Source of the DNA: Paenibacillus ginsengarvi | Lineage (GTDB): Bacteria > Bacillota > Bacilli > Paenibacillales > NBRC-103111 | NCBI RefSeq assembly: GCF_003626695.1 | Contig: NZ_RBAH01000026.1 | Coordinates: 1 to 64,000, forward strand | Direction of reading: 5' to 3' | Length of the DNA stretch: 64,000 nt | Part shown: positions 1-7,919 of the stretch, piece by piece | How the letters are laid out: the number at the start of each line of letters is the position of its first letter | How positions within the stretch are numbered: the stretch's first letter is position 1 | Program-made: the position numbers and the translations under genes | The notes under the pieces: model-generated | What the model saw: the letters and a program-made list of their open reading frames with translations, nothing else | What the model was told of the DNA's origin: nothing | The model's database searches: none

Positions 1-276
1 ATAGGAGATTTTTTTTATTTGGGCCATGAAAACACATCATAATTTAACAGATATAGTAAATACAAGAGATTGTATTTTTCATGTTAACTTCTTTGCAACG
101 CTAGTGACGTTCGGGCCTCTTATTTTCGATAAACTTGCCTCAAATAACGATTTCGGCACAAAATAAGAGTCTTGGAAGGCTGCTATACCAAATAATTCCC
201 AAATCATGTTGAATTAAGGTGCTCCAAAGACTCTTATCATCAGCCAGTTCGTAGCGGCGTCCTAATTATGCCGTCA
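1..276. other. AT-rich gene-free left edge
   Basis: No supportable coding region. The stretch is clearly more AT-rich than the neighbouring genes. It contains the first copy of the 126-bp structured repeat (113-238, listed separately) and ends at the terminator of the solute-binding protein gene. Whatever lies to the left is outside the window. Confidence 0.6.
113..238 (+). repeat. 126-bp structured dispersed repeat, copy 1
   Basis: Matches 47446-47571 along its whole length without large gaps, best in the block ACGATTTCGGCA, then TAAGAGTC and AAGGCT, and at the 3' end GACTCTTAT. The 5' arm CTCTTATT can pair with the central AATAAGAG. The central arm can instead pair with the terminal GACTCTTAT, so two hairpins are mutually exclusive. 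An inner TGCC/GGCA stem is also present. Function unknown; it could be a small RNA, an RNA switch or a MITE-like element. Confidence 0.7.
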
Positions 277-326
277 GAAAAAAAGAACAAGACCGCTCCC
301 GTTCGGGGCGATCTTGTTCTTTTTTG
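277..326 (-). terminator. Rho-independent terminator of the glycan operon
   Basis: A long stem pairs AAGAACAAGATCGCCCC with its near complement and is flanked by A and T runs on both sides. It lies about 30 bp beyond the stop of the solute-binding protein, so it closes the minus-strand operon that begins near 9980. The symmetry means it could also work on the plus strand. Confidence 0.9.
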
Positions 327-354
327 GTTTGAGCCCTGGTGCGGCAGCGGAAGG

Positions 355-1692
355 CTACTGGTTTTTAGCCTCGGCGATTTTTTTGGCGGTCTCCTCTTCC
401 GTGCTGCGGAATACGCTGTTGGCGTCACCGGTCAAAATCACCTTTGGAACCGCTTTCGCATAAGGGGTAAGCAGCAAGCTTTCGTACTTCGTTTTGGCGG
501 GAATCGGCGCGAACTTGTTATAGAAGGAGGCTTGAAAGTTTTTACCCTTAAAGCTGCTTTCCTGGCCGTACAGCTTCTGGATCGCTTCGTCCTTCAACAC
601 GGGCATGACGCCTTTCTTGCTAAGCTGCTTCTGCATCTCCTCGGATATCAAATACTGGATAACGTTCATCGCCTGCTCCTTCTGCTTCGACATGTTCGTC
701 ACCGCAAAATACGTCGGATACGCCTGCGAGCCAACCTTGGGCAGTTGCTCGAACGTCGGCAGCGACACCATATCCCAGTTCATGCTTTTGTATTCGTCCG
801 GGTAAACGAAGATGATCGACGAGAGCCAGGCGAACATGGCCACCTCTTTCTCCTTCAGGAATTCATCCCGGTACGGAATGACGCTTTTGTGCGCCTCCAT
901 ATACTCCTTGTAGCCCGCCGCCTTCGCCGGTCCGACGAATACGGTGTCGAACAGCTCCTTCCATTTCGGATCGGTGTTGATGGTCGGGGTCAATTTGTCC
1001 GGATCGACAAATGGAATCGACAGCTGGTTCATGTTCAAAATATGCGTCTGCGAGGACGACAACCCGATATATTGTTTACCGTCGAACCGCGTCAGCTTCT
1101 CCCCGAGCTTGTTCGCTTCGCTCCACGTCATGCCGTCTTTCGGATAAGGAATGCCGAACTTGTCGAAGATGTCCTTGTTGTAATAAAGCACCATATTGTT
1201 GTTGAACACGGGGATACCGTATATTTTCGTTTTATCGATGAGCTTGACGGAATCGGCTACGGTCGGCTCCATGTTGGAAAAATCGATGCCGCGCGGCTTC
1301 ATCAGCTCGGCCATGTCGTACTGCATGTTGTTGTCCAGCAGCGTCGAGGCGAAACTGCCGATCGAGTCCCAATATATGTCGATCGTTTCACCGTTCGCAA
1401 ACAGCTCCTTCAAGCCGAAAGTTTTCGTACTCTGCACGTACTTGATCGTGTACGAGGGAAACTTCTGCTTAAGCGCGTCGCCGAAGCGCTCGTTCCAGCT
1501 TTCTACGGCGTCGCCGCTGTTCGAGTAAACGACCAGGCTTGCCGGTTCGTTTTCTTTGGCGTTTGCGTTCGGGGCCGGCGTCTCCGCTCCGCTCCGTCCT
1601 CCTTCCCCGCCGCCCGAGCAAGCGGTTACGAGCATCATGCTAAATCCGAGCGATGCGGCCAGAATCCTGTTTTTTCCAATAACGTGTCTCAT
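355..1692 (-). CDS. Extracellular solute-binding lipoprotein (ABC sugar importer type)
   Basis: 445-aa family 1-like extracellular binding protein that would capture a sugar or oligosaccharide outside the cell for an ABC importer. The N-terminus is a lipoprotein signal peptide with lipobox LVTAC, acylated Cys25, then a Gly/Ser/Glu linker. The ATG at 1692 was chosen because GGGGGAGG sits 8 bases upstream; the frame stays open further upstream but lacks a site. It is the last gene of the operon with GH95- and GH106-like enzymes, 35 bp after the preceding stop. No permease or ATPase gene accompanies it, so it must use permeases encoded elsewhere or act as a sensor-type binding protein. Confidence 0.88.
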   Translation of the reverse strand: MRHVIGKNRILAASLGFSMMLVTACSGGGEGGRSGAETPAPNANAKENEPASLVVYSNSGDAVESWNERFGDALKQKFPSYTIKYVQSTKTFGLKELFANGETIDIYWDSIGSFASTLLDNNMQYDMAELMKPRGIDFSNMEPTVADSVKLIDKTKIYGIPVFNNNMVLYYNKDIFDKFGIPYPKDGMTWSEANKLGEKLTRFDGKQYIGLSSSQTHILNMNQLSIPFVDPDKLTPTINTDPKWKELFDTVFVGPAKAAGYKEYMEAHKSVIPYRDEFLKEKEVAMFAWLSSIIFVYPDEYKSMNWDMVSLPTFEQLPKVGSQAYPTYFAVTNMSKQKEQAMNVIQYLISEEMQKQLSKKGVMPVLKDEAIQKLYGQESSFKGKNFQASFYNKFAPIPAKTKYESLLLTPYAKAVPKVILTGDANSVFRSTEEETAKKIAEAKNQ

Positions 1693-1727
1693 CGATAAAA
1701 CCTCCCCCAATTTGAAATTCGCGCTTT

Positions 1728-4217
1728 CTATCCTTCCAGCAGCCGCACCGGACCGATCAAGCCGGAGGGCAGGCCGACCCGGTCGTACCGGTTCGCCAGG
1801 CTGCTGGTGACGGCAATGCGCAGCTCGTTGGCCCCCCGCCTCACAAACGGGCGGATGTCGACCCGATACGGCGCCCACAGCAGAACGCCCGCTTCCCTGC
1901 CGTTCACTTGCACGACGGCGATTTCGTGCACCTCGCCAAGGTCGAGCAAAAGCGGCTTGTCCGTTTCCGCTTCATCCAGCCTGAAGCTGACGGTATATAC
2001 TGCGGTGCCGGATACAAACGCCAACTCCGGCTGCTCGTTCCATGCGCCAAGCCCGGCGGGCGCCACAGGGAATCCGGGTGCCTCCACCCTCCAGCCTTCG
2101 GAAAGCGCCAGTGTTGTTGCCGGCCTGACGTCGGAAGCGGCCTGTTCGGGCAGCTCCGGCTCCGGCACGGATTCCGAAAGTTGTGCGGCACTCGGATCGA
2201 ATTCGAAAATGACGCTTTGTCTGCGCTCCAAAACGATTCGGATGGCCGTCCCCGAATCGGCGGGCCGCAGCTCCGCGGCTCCGATCTCCCCGGTCCATGC
2301 GTCCCACCGCCGCACGCTCCCGGCGAAGGAAGCGGTTACCGTTCCTTCGAAGCGAGATTCGCCTTCATGAATGAGAACGATAAAATGCCGCCCCTCCTTG
2401 ACGACCGTGCTAACGCGAATGTCCGGGCACGGTTGCTCCAGCCGAACGTCTCTGCCGATGTAGCCGTCCAGCGCATTCACGACCTGACCGGCCTTCGCTA
2501 TTTTCCGCGTGGAAGGCATCTCCCCGGATTGCACGCCCTCCTGCTCCAGAACGATCACGGAGCCGCCGCTTTTCCTGAACCGCAGCACCGCCTCAAGCGT
2601 TGCTTCGTCCCACACGCCTTCGTTCTCCACGAGCAGCACGGCGTACGACTGGCCGGCGATCCGGATTTCCCCGTCCCCGATCGAGCAGACGCCGCTTAGC
2701 AGCCGCTCCTCCAAATAATTGAACTCCAGCTGATTCTCATAGAGCGGCTTTACGATGCGCCAGGGGAGCCAGTTGTCCCGGCAAAGCACAGCAACCCGGG
2801 TAACGTTCCGGCTGTCCGTCATGAGCCAGCACATCCGCTTCATGTAGGCGGCGAACCTTTCGTAATGCGGCCACCAGATGTTGTTCGGACCGACGTCAGG
2901 AGGACGCTCCTTGTAGCGGAGCGGGCCGTCCACGGAGTAATAAAAGGCGTGCGGGCAGATCATATTGACGCCGCGGACGAACAGCCAATCCAAATACCAT
3001 TTCATATCGCCCGCCGTCAGATGCCAGCCGTTTCCGAGGCCGCATACGCCGAGCGCTTCGTTCAGGTTGCGCCTCCGGCCCAAATGTCTGGCCGCATCGG
3101 AGGAGCATTTGGCCATCGTGCTGTGCCGCCCTTCCAGCGCTTTGCCGTCTTCGGGTCCGACCCAGCGCCAGACGACGTCCTGGCCCGGGATGTGAAAATG
3201 ATCCAGCAAACCGATGTCGTCGCTCGCCTCCGGGTGGCCCGTGAGGCCGATGCCGTGCTGCTCGCACCAATCCGCGAGCGGCTTGTAGTAGGAGGCGACG
3301 AGGCGCTTGCGCACCGCTTTGCGGTAGCGGGCCCGAACGGCAGCCGACGTTTCCGCCTCCAGCCACAGCTTGGGCAGGTCGGTTAACCGGTTTCCTTCGG
3401 CCAGGAAAAGCTCCAGAAAACCTGCGGTCCACGGCATAAGCCCTTTTCGGTGCCTTCGTCCGAGCATATCCGGCTCGTCCGTGAACACCGCCTGGATCGT
3501 GGTGCCGAAGTAGCGGGCGAGCCTTCCGTAATAGCGGTCGTGCGTAAGCCGGATAAATTTGGCGACGGCCTGCGGATTCAGCAGGTCGGCCGCAGCCGGA
3601 GCGTTCGGCTCGCCGTCGTCCTCCCCTACGTGAACGCCGCGGATCGTCCCTTTGGAGTATGTTTCGATAAACAGCGCAATCGACCAGTCGCCGCTGCCAT
3701 CCGGCGCTTCGAAGTCGATCGCGCCGCCCGCAGGTTCCAGCGCGACTATCGCTTGCTCGCCCACCACCCGCCCCTCCCGGACCCTCACCGCTAACGCAGC
3801 TACGAGCGTATCGCCTTCCTCCAGCAGTTCCGCAAGCTCGAAGCGGACGGTGCCGTCCAGTATCGTCATTTTCAGGCCCCGGCTCGCGTATTCGGGATTG
3901 CCTTCCACGACCAAGCCTTTAGCGGAGCCCGAAGGGTACATCGCCTCGTCATACAAAAACACGGTCATCCGGCGCCTTGACGCTTCCTTCACGGCGGTCT
4001 CGACCAAATCCATATAACGGTCCGACAAATACGGAATCGACTCGGGAATGCCCATCCGCGGATGAATGACGAAGCCATTGACGCCTTTATCCGCGAAGCC
4101 GCCGATTTGCCGAATAAGCTCCCCCTCCGTGAGCGCGTCGTTCCAAAACCAGAACGGGATCGGCGTAAATTCGTCCGACGGCGTTCGAAACTGCTGCTCC
4201 AGCGTTTGTCCGCTCAA
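1728..4217 (-). CDS. GH106-like glycoside hydrolase with C-terminal GH2-type sugar-binding fold
   Basis: 829 aa. The N-terminal part carries the pattern FWFWND, a Gly-rich turn, HPRMG, and YDEAMYPSG, typical of the TIM-barrel enzymes annotated as GH106-like alpha-L-rhamnosidases. The C-terminal about 100 residues (from the segment with LLLDLGEVHEIAVVQVNG) resemble the galactose-binding-like domain of GH2 enzymes. No signal peptide is visible, so it should act in the cytoplasm on imported oligosaccharide. The start is taken as TTG at 4217, 9 bases after a GGGGGGA site and 49 bp after the GH95 stop; the frame upstream of it overlaps the preceding gene. Substrate rhamnose is inferred from family resemblance only. 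Confidence 0.75.
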   Translation of the reverse strand: MSGQTLEQQFRTPSDEFTPIPFWFWNDALTEGELIRQIGGFADKGVNGFVIHPRMGIPESIPYLSDRYMDLVETAVKEASRRRMTVFLYDEAMYPSGSAKGLVVEGNPEYASRGLKMTILDGTVRFELAELLEEGDTLVAALAVRVREGRVVGEQAIVALEPAGGAIDFEAPDGSGDWSIALFIETYSKGTIRGVHVGEDDGEPNAPAAADLLNPQAVAKFIRLTHDRYYGRLARYFGTTIQAVFTDEPDMLGRRHRKGLMPWTAGFLELFLAEGNRLTDLPKLWLEAETSAAVRARYRKAVRKRLVASYYKPLADWCEQHGIGLTGHPEASDDIGLLDHFHIPGQDVVWRWVGPEDGKALEGRHSTMAKCSSDAARHLGRRRNLNEALGVCGLGNGWHLTAGDMKWYLDWLFVRGVNMICPHAFYYSVDGPLRYKERPPDVGPNNIWWPHYERFAAYMKRMCWLMTDSRNVTRVAVLCRDNWLPWRIVKPLYENQLEFNYLEERLLSGVCSIGDGEIRIAGQSYAVLLVENEGVWDEATLEAVLRFRKSGGSVIVLEQEGVQSGEMPSTRKIAKAGQVVNALDGYIGRDVRLEQPCPDIRVSTVVKEGRHFIVLIHEGESRFEGTVTASFAGSVRRWDAWTGEIGAAELRPADSGTAIRIVLERRQSVIFEFDPSAAQLSESVPEPELPEQAASDVRPATTLALSEGWRVEAPGFPVAPAGLGAWNEQPELAFVSGTAVYTVSFRLDEAETDKPLLLDLGEVHEIAVVQVNGREAGVLLWAPYRVDIRPFVRRGANELRIAVTSSLANRYDRVGLPSGLIGPVRLLEG

Positions 4218-4266
4218 CCGGCTTCCCCCCTTTCTTTTTTCTTGTAAATGCGGCGAACCCCTGTTG

Positions 4267-6705
4267 TTAGGACCACAGGCGAAGCCGGCTCCCCGCCCGC
4301 AAACGGACCTCGAAGCCATCGCCGCATTCGCCTTCCCCGGTCTCCCCGTTCGCGTGCTCGAGCCGCCAGCGGCAGCCGCCGAACGCCTCCGGAAGCTTCA
4401 CGATGAGCCGCGCTTCCCGCTCCGCACACAGCTCTGCTTCGAATCGCCCGGGCTCCGCGTCCCACAGCATCGCCACCGAGCCGGCACAAAAGCGCAGCCC
4501 CCGCGCCGAACCGCTCTTCCAGGCAGCAGGCAGCGCCGGCAGCAGCTTGATGAGCTTCGGCGATGCGTACAACAGCAGCTCCTGCACGGCCGACACCCAG
4601 CCCATATTGGCGTCGAGCTGCACCGGCGCCTTCCGGTCGGACAACGTCACGCCCATGCCGCGCCAGTCGTTGTGGACCGTGTACAGATTGACGAGCAGAC
4701 ACGAGCGGGCCAGCAGCTCGAGGCATTCGAGCGCGCGGTCGCCGTCCGCCATGCGGGCGTACAGGTTGGCGAGATGCGCCAGCGACCAGGCTGTCTGGTC
4801 GCCGAGCCCGATCACGAGCCGCTTCATCGCCGCAACGCCGAACGCCTCGAACAGCGCCGGGTCGCTTTCCCGCGTAATTTCCCGTCCGGGAAATACCGGG
4901 TACGTATGCGACATATGACGGTGGCGATAATTGTCCTCGAAATGCTCGTGCATCCATTCCTTTACTGCTCCGTCGCTATTGACGGCGTAAGGCGGGATGC
5001 GGCTGAGCATCTGCTCCCACTCGGCTATCTCGGCTTCGTCCGTGCCGATTTCCCGTCCGCCCTCGATCAAGTTCGCCAGCAGCTCCTTCGCGATCGCGAA
5101 GTCAAGCGTGGCGTTGATCGCGCTAGGCATAGGATGGGCCAGCGGCTTCGGACCGCGCGGGTAAAAGTTCGCCGGCGTATTTTCCGGCGATACGGACGGA
5201 TACGAGCGGTAATAGCCGTCTTCGCCCAGCTCGAAAAAGTCCTGCAAAAACAGCGCCGCTTCGCGCATGAACGGCATCGCCCGCTCGCGCAGAAACGTAC
5301 GATCGCCCGTGAACAAGTAGTATTCGTAAAAATGCTGGGCCAGCCATCCGGCCGCTCCCGTCCAGTACAAAATGACCGGCACGGTCTGGAAGGGCGTACA
5401 GACGTTAGGCGTCGTTCCGGCCGGGATGAAGATGCCCCGGCAGCCGTACAGTTTGCGGGCGTTATCGCGAAAAACGTCCATCCTGCTCTCATAATAGTGA
5501 AGCAGCGGCAGAACCAGTTCGGACAGGCCGCCTACGGAGGCGTGCCAGTACGTCATCTGGATGTTTTCGTTCGCCATGAAGTGGCTCCACATGAGCCGAT
5601 ACTCGCCGCCCCACAGTCCGTACAACGGCATCGGGAGCCCTTCCGGACCGGTAGCCGAGACGAACAAGTAACGCCCATACGCCCACATCGTTTCGGCCAT
5701 AGCCGCGGGCAAGCCCTCGCCTTCGTAAGCGTCCAGCAGCAGTTCCTCATTCGAGCTGACGTCCTCTTCTCCGCCGAGGCGAATGTCCGCCGCTGCGAAC
5801 AGCGGCCGGTGCAGCGCAGCGTGGCGCTCCAGCAGCTCGCCGTAGGAGAAGCGGACCGCCTCCAGCTCCCGCTCCAGCCGAGGCCAGTCGGCCGCGCGGT
5901 CGCCGCCGGCGAATGTTTTCAGCAGCACGAGCACCCGCTCCGCTCCGGACACCCGGATGCAGTCGCCCGAGCTACCGACTTGCCCCTTGCTTGTTAGGAC
6001 CCGAAGCACCGCACCGAAGTCCCGCCCGTCGTCATTCGCCGCCGCATAGAACAAATAGCTGCGGTCGGCTATCGTTGCCGCCGAAGACGCCACATAAGCG
6101 GGAACGGAAGAAGGAGACTCGGCCATATCGTGGGGCATAAGTCCGATTGCGGCTTCCACGTGACCCGAATTCGCGCGCAGCTCGTAGACGACCATATCGT
6201 CCGAACGGGAGACGAACAGCACCCGTTCGTAGGCGGAGCCGCCGCTATCCCAGCGGACGGATACCTCTCCGGTTTCCATATCGAGCGTCCGCCGGTAGTT
6301 GCGGAAGGCGTCCTGCATCGGCATCGTCACCTTGATGTCTCCGAGCGGCATCGGTACCTCGCGCTTCGACTCGTATCCCCGCTCCGCCAGCGCCTCCGTG
6401 AGCGCCGTTTTCGCGCCCATGTAATCTTGCTCCCTCATGCGCCGGCGAATGTCCGGCAGCAGATGGCCGACGTCCGGGAGCTCGCCCTTCAAGCCGCCGT
6501 GCCACAGCATCGCATGGTTCAGCAGCACGGTTTCGCTGCACACGCCGCCGTACACGGCGGCTCCGACGAGCCCGTTCCCGGAAGGAAGCGCCTCGCGCCA
6601 CAGCGCTCCCCACCAGGAAGCCGGACGCCTCAGCACGAGTTGGCGGCGCTTGGGCTCGATTTTCGCCCGCGGTTCCGTTTTCGGCGCAGCTTCGATATGT
6701 TCCAT
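4267..6705 (-). CDS. GH95-type alpha-L-fucosidase/galactosidase-like hydrolase
   Basis: 812 aa, the usual length for GH95. The beta-sandwich N-terminal domain opens with WREALPSGNG and NHAMLWHGG, followed by the PLGDIKV stretch; the (alpha/alpha)6 catalytic barrel occupies the middle, with YHLWGGEY-like and N-E-N-I-Q motifs (ANENIQMTYWHA) expected in this family. No export signal, so probably intracellular. ATG at 6705 follows GGGAG by about 10 bases and lies 22 bp after the PmoA-like gene. It belongs to the five-gene operon 9980-355 and probably removes fucose or a related deoxy-sugar from imported oligosaccharides. The exact sugar cannot be read from sequence. Confidence 0.82.
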   Translation of the reverse strand: MEHIEAAPKTEPRAKIEPKRRQLVLRRPASWWGALWREALPSGNGLVGAAVYGGVCSETVLLNHAMLWHGGLKGELPDVGHLLPDIRRRMREQDYMGAKTALTEALAERGYESKREVPMPLGDIKVTMPMQDAFRNYRRTLDMETGEVSVRWDSGGSAYERVLFVSRSDDMVVYELRANSGHVEAAIGLMPHDMAESPSSVPAYVASSAATIADRSYLFYAAANDDGRDFGAVLRVLTSKGQVGSSGDCIRVSGAERVLVLLKTFAGGDRAADWPRLERELEAVRFSYGELLERHAALHRPLFAAADIRLGGEEDVSSNEELLLDAYEGEGLPAAMAETMWAYGRYLFVSATGPEGLPMPLYGLWGGEYRLMWSHFMANENIQMTYWHASVGGLSELVLPLLHYYESRMDVFRDNARKLYGCRGIFIPAGTTPNVCTPFQTVPVILYWTGAAGWLAQHFYEYYLFTGDRTFLRERAMPFMREAALFLQDFFELGEDGYYRSYPSVSPENTPANFYPRGPKPLAHPMPSAINATLDFAIAKELLANLIEGGREIGTDEAEIAEWEQMLSRIPPYAVNSDGAVKEWMHEHFEDNYRHRHMSHTYPVFPGREITRESDPALFEAFGVAAMKRLVIGLGDQTAWSLAHLANLYARMADGDRALECLELLARSCLLVNLYTVHNDWRGMGVTLSDRKAPVQLDANMGWVSAVQELLLYASPKLIKLLPALPAAWKSGSARGLRFCAGSVAMLWDAEPGRFEAELCAEREARLIVKLPEAFGGCRWRLEHANGETGEGECGDGFEVRLRAGSRLRLWS

Positions 6706-6727
6706 CCGACTCAACTCCCGTCCCCTT

Positions 6728-7869
6728 CTATTCCTGGACCACGCCAATCTCCGGCGGATGAATGTAATCCTGGTATTTGTCCGCGACTCTGGCGGCCGCC
6801 GTATCGCCCTCGTGGAAGTAAATCCGGTGCCGGTAGCGGATCGACTGCCCCTTCTTCAGCAGCTTCCCGCCAGCGAAGTACAAATTGTTCGCCGCCAGCA
6901 GCCCGTAATCGCGAACGTGCCAGTACGTCGGGAAATCGTCGTTGTCCGGGTGGTCGAATGCGGCTATGCCGAGCGTATGCCCGTCCGTGTCGCCGTAATA
7001 ATCGCACCACGGGGCGCGCTGCCCCCAGCATTCCTTCTCCCCGATCGAGCCGAAGGCATTCGCGATCGTGCCGCCGTTATCCGCCTTTATCGATTCCGCA
7101 ACCCGGATGCCGAGCGGTCCGGCTTCCTTCGTCGCGCCTAGCTCGAGGCGGCCTTTGTCCGCGAACAGCTCGAAATCGAGATCGATAAAACGTCCGTCCG
7201 CAGGCGTATTGTAAAAAATCGCCGTCCGCTTTTCGGTAAGCTGCGCCTTGCCTCCGTGCGTGCACCAGCTCTGCGTAGAAGCAAGCCTGGCGAATACGGG
7301 ACCTGCCGCCTTCTCCACGTGTCCGGTCACCTGCTGCTTGCCGTATCGCCCGGACGGCTCGTTCCAGAAGTCGATGCCGTTCACGTCGCCGATCGCCACC
7401 CACAGCGAGCGGTGGTGCGGATGCTCCTTCGTGTCGAGTCGAGGCGGGTGAAGCTGGCTCCATAAGGGCCGATCACGGGACCGATGTATGGCTTGGCGAG
7501 CGCGGGGTCGAATACGTAGGAGGTAAAATAACTGCCTCCTATCGCCACATCGATCCGATCCTCCTTCTCGATAAGCCGAATCGGCTCCGCTTCCGGTTGA
7601 TCGTGAGAGCTTCCCGACTCTCCCGCATAAACGGCGTATTCCGCCGTTTCCCCGGCGGGTAAGCGGTTTACGATCCAGTGGATTGCGAGCTGGCCGCCGG
7701 CCGTCTCGCATTGGAGCGGCACCGGCTCCCCATCCCGGCCGAGCATATGCAGCGTGGTAGTATCACTGCCTTGCAGCAGCGGGCTGTCCGCAGCGATGCG
7801 GAAGCTTACGGGGCAAAATTCGCGATGATGGCTGCCGGCGCTCAGCCGCAGCTTGAATAAGAAGCTCAC
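6728..7869 (-). pseudogene. PmoA-family (DUF6807-like) protein, frameshifted
   Basis: Two frames together make one PmoA/DUF6807-like protein. The first starts at GTG 7869 (GGGAG 8 bases upstream) and runs to about 7435 with the block KPYIGPVIGPYGASFTRLD. The second continues with KEHPHHRSLWVAIGDVNG and ends at 6728. In intact relatives these blocks are adjacent, so a single indel (one base gained or two lost) lies near 7428-7440, in GACTCGACACGAAGG. Length as reconstructed is about 380 aa. Role in the family is unknown; it recurs in glycan-degradation loci. The break could be a real mutation or a sequencing error, since flanking genes are intact. Confidence 0.8.
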
Positions 7870-7919
7870 GTTATCGTCTCCCTGCGTTTTTTTGTCGTGA
7901 ACGGGTCTGTCCGGCGTAT

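Noticed and set aside
268-1698. Long open frame on the plus strand opposite the solute-binding protein
   Set aside because: Arg/Leu-rich, no ribosome site, no family resemblance; a mirror of the GC-rich minus-strand gene. The same holds for the long plus frame at 4066-5997.
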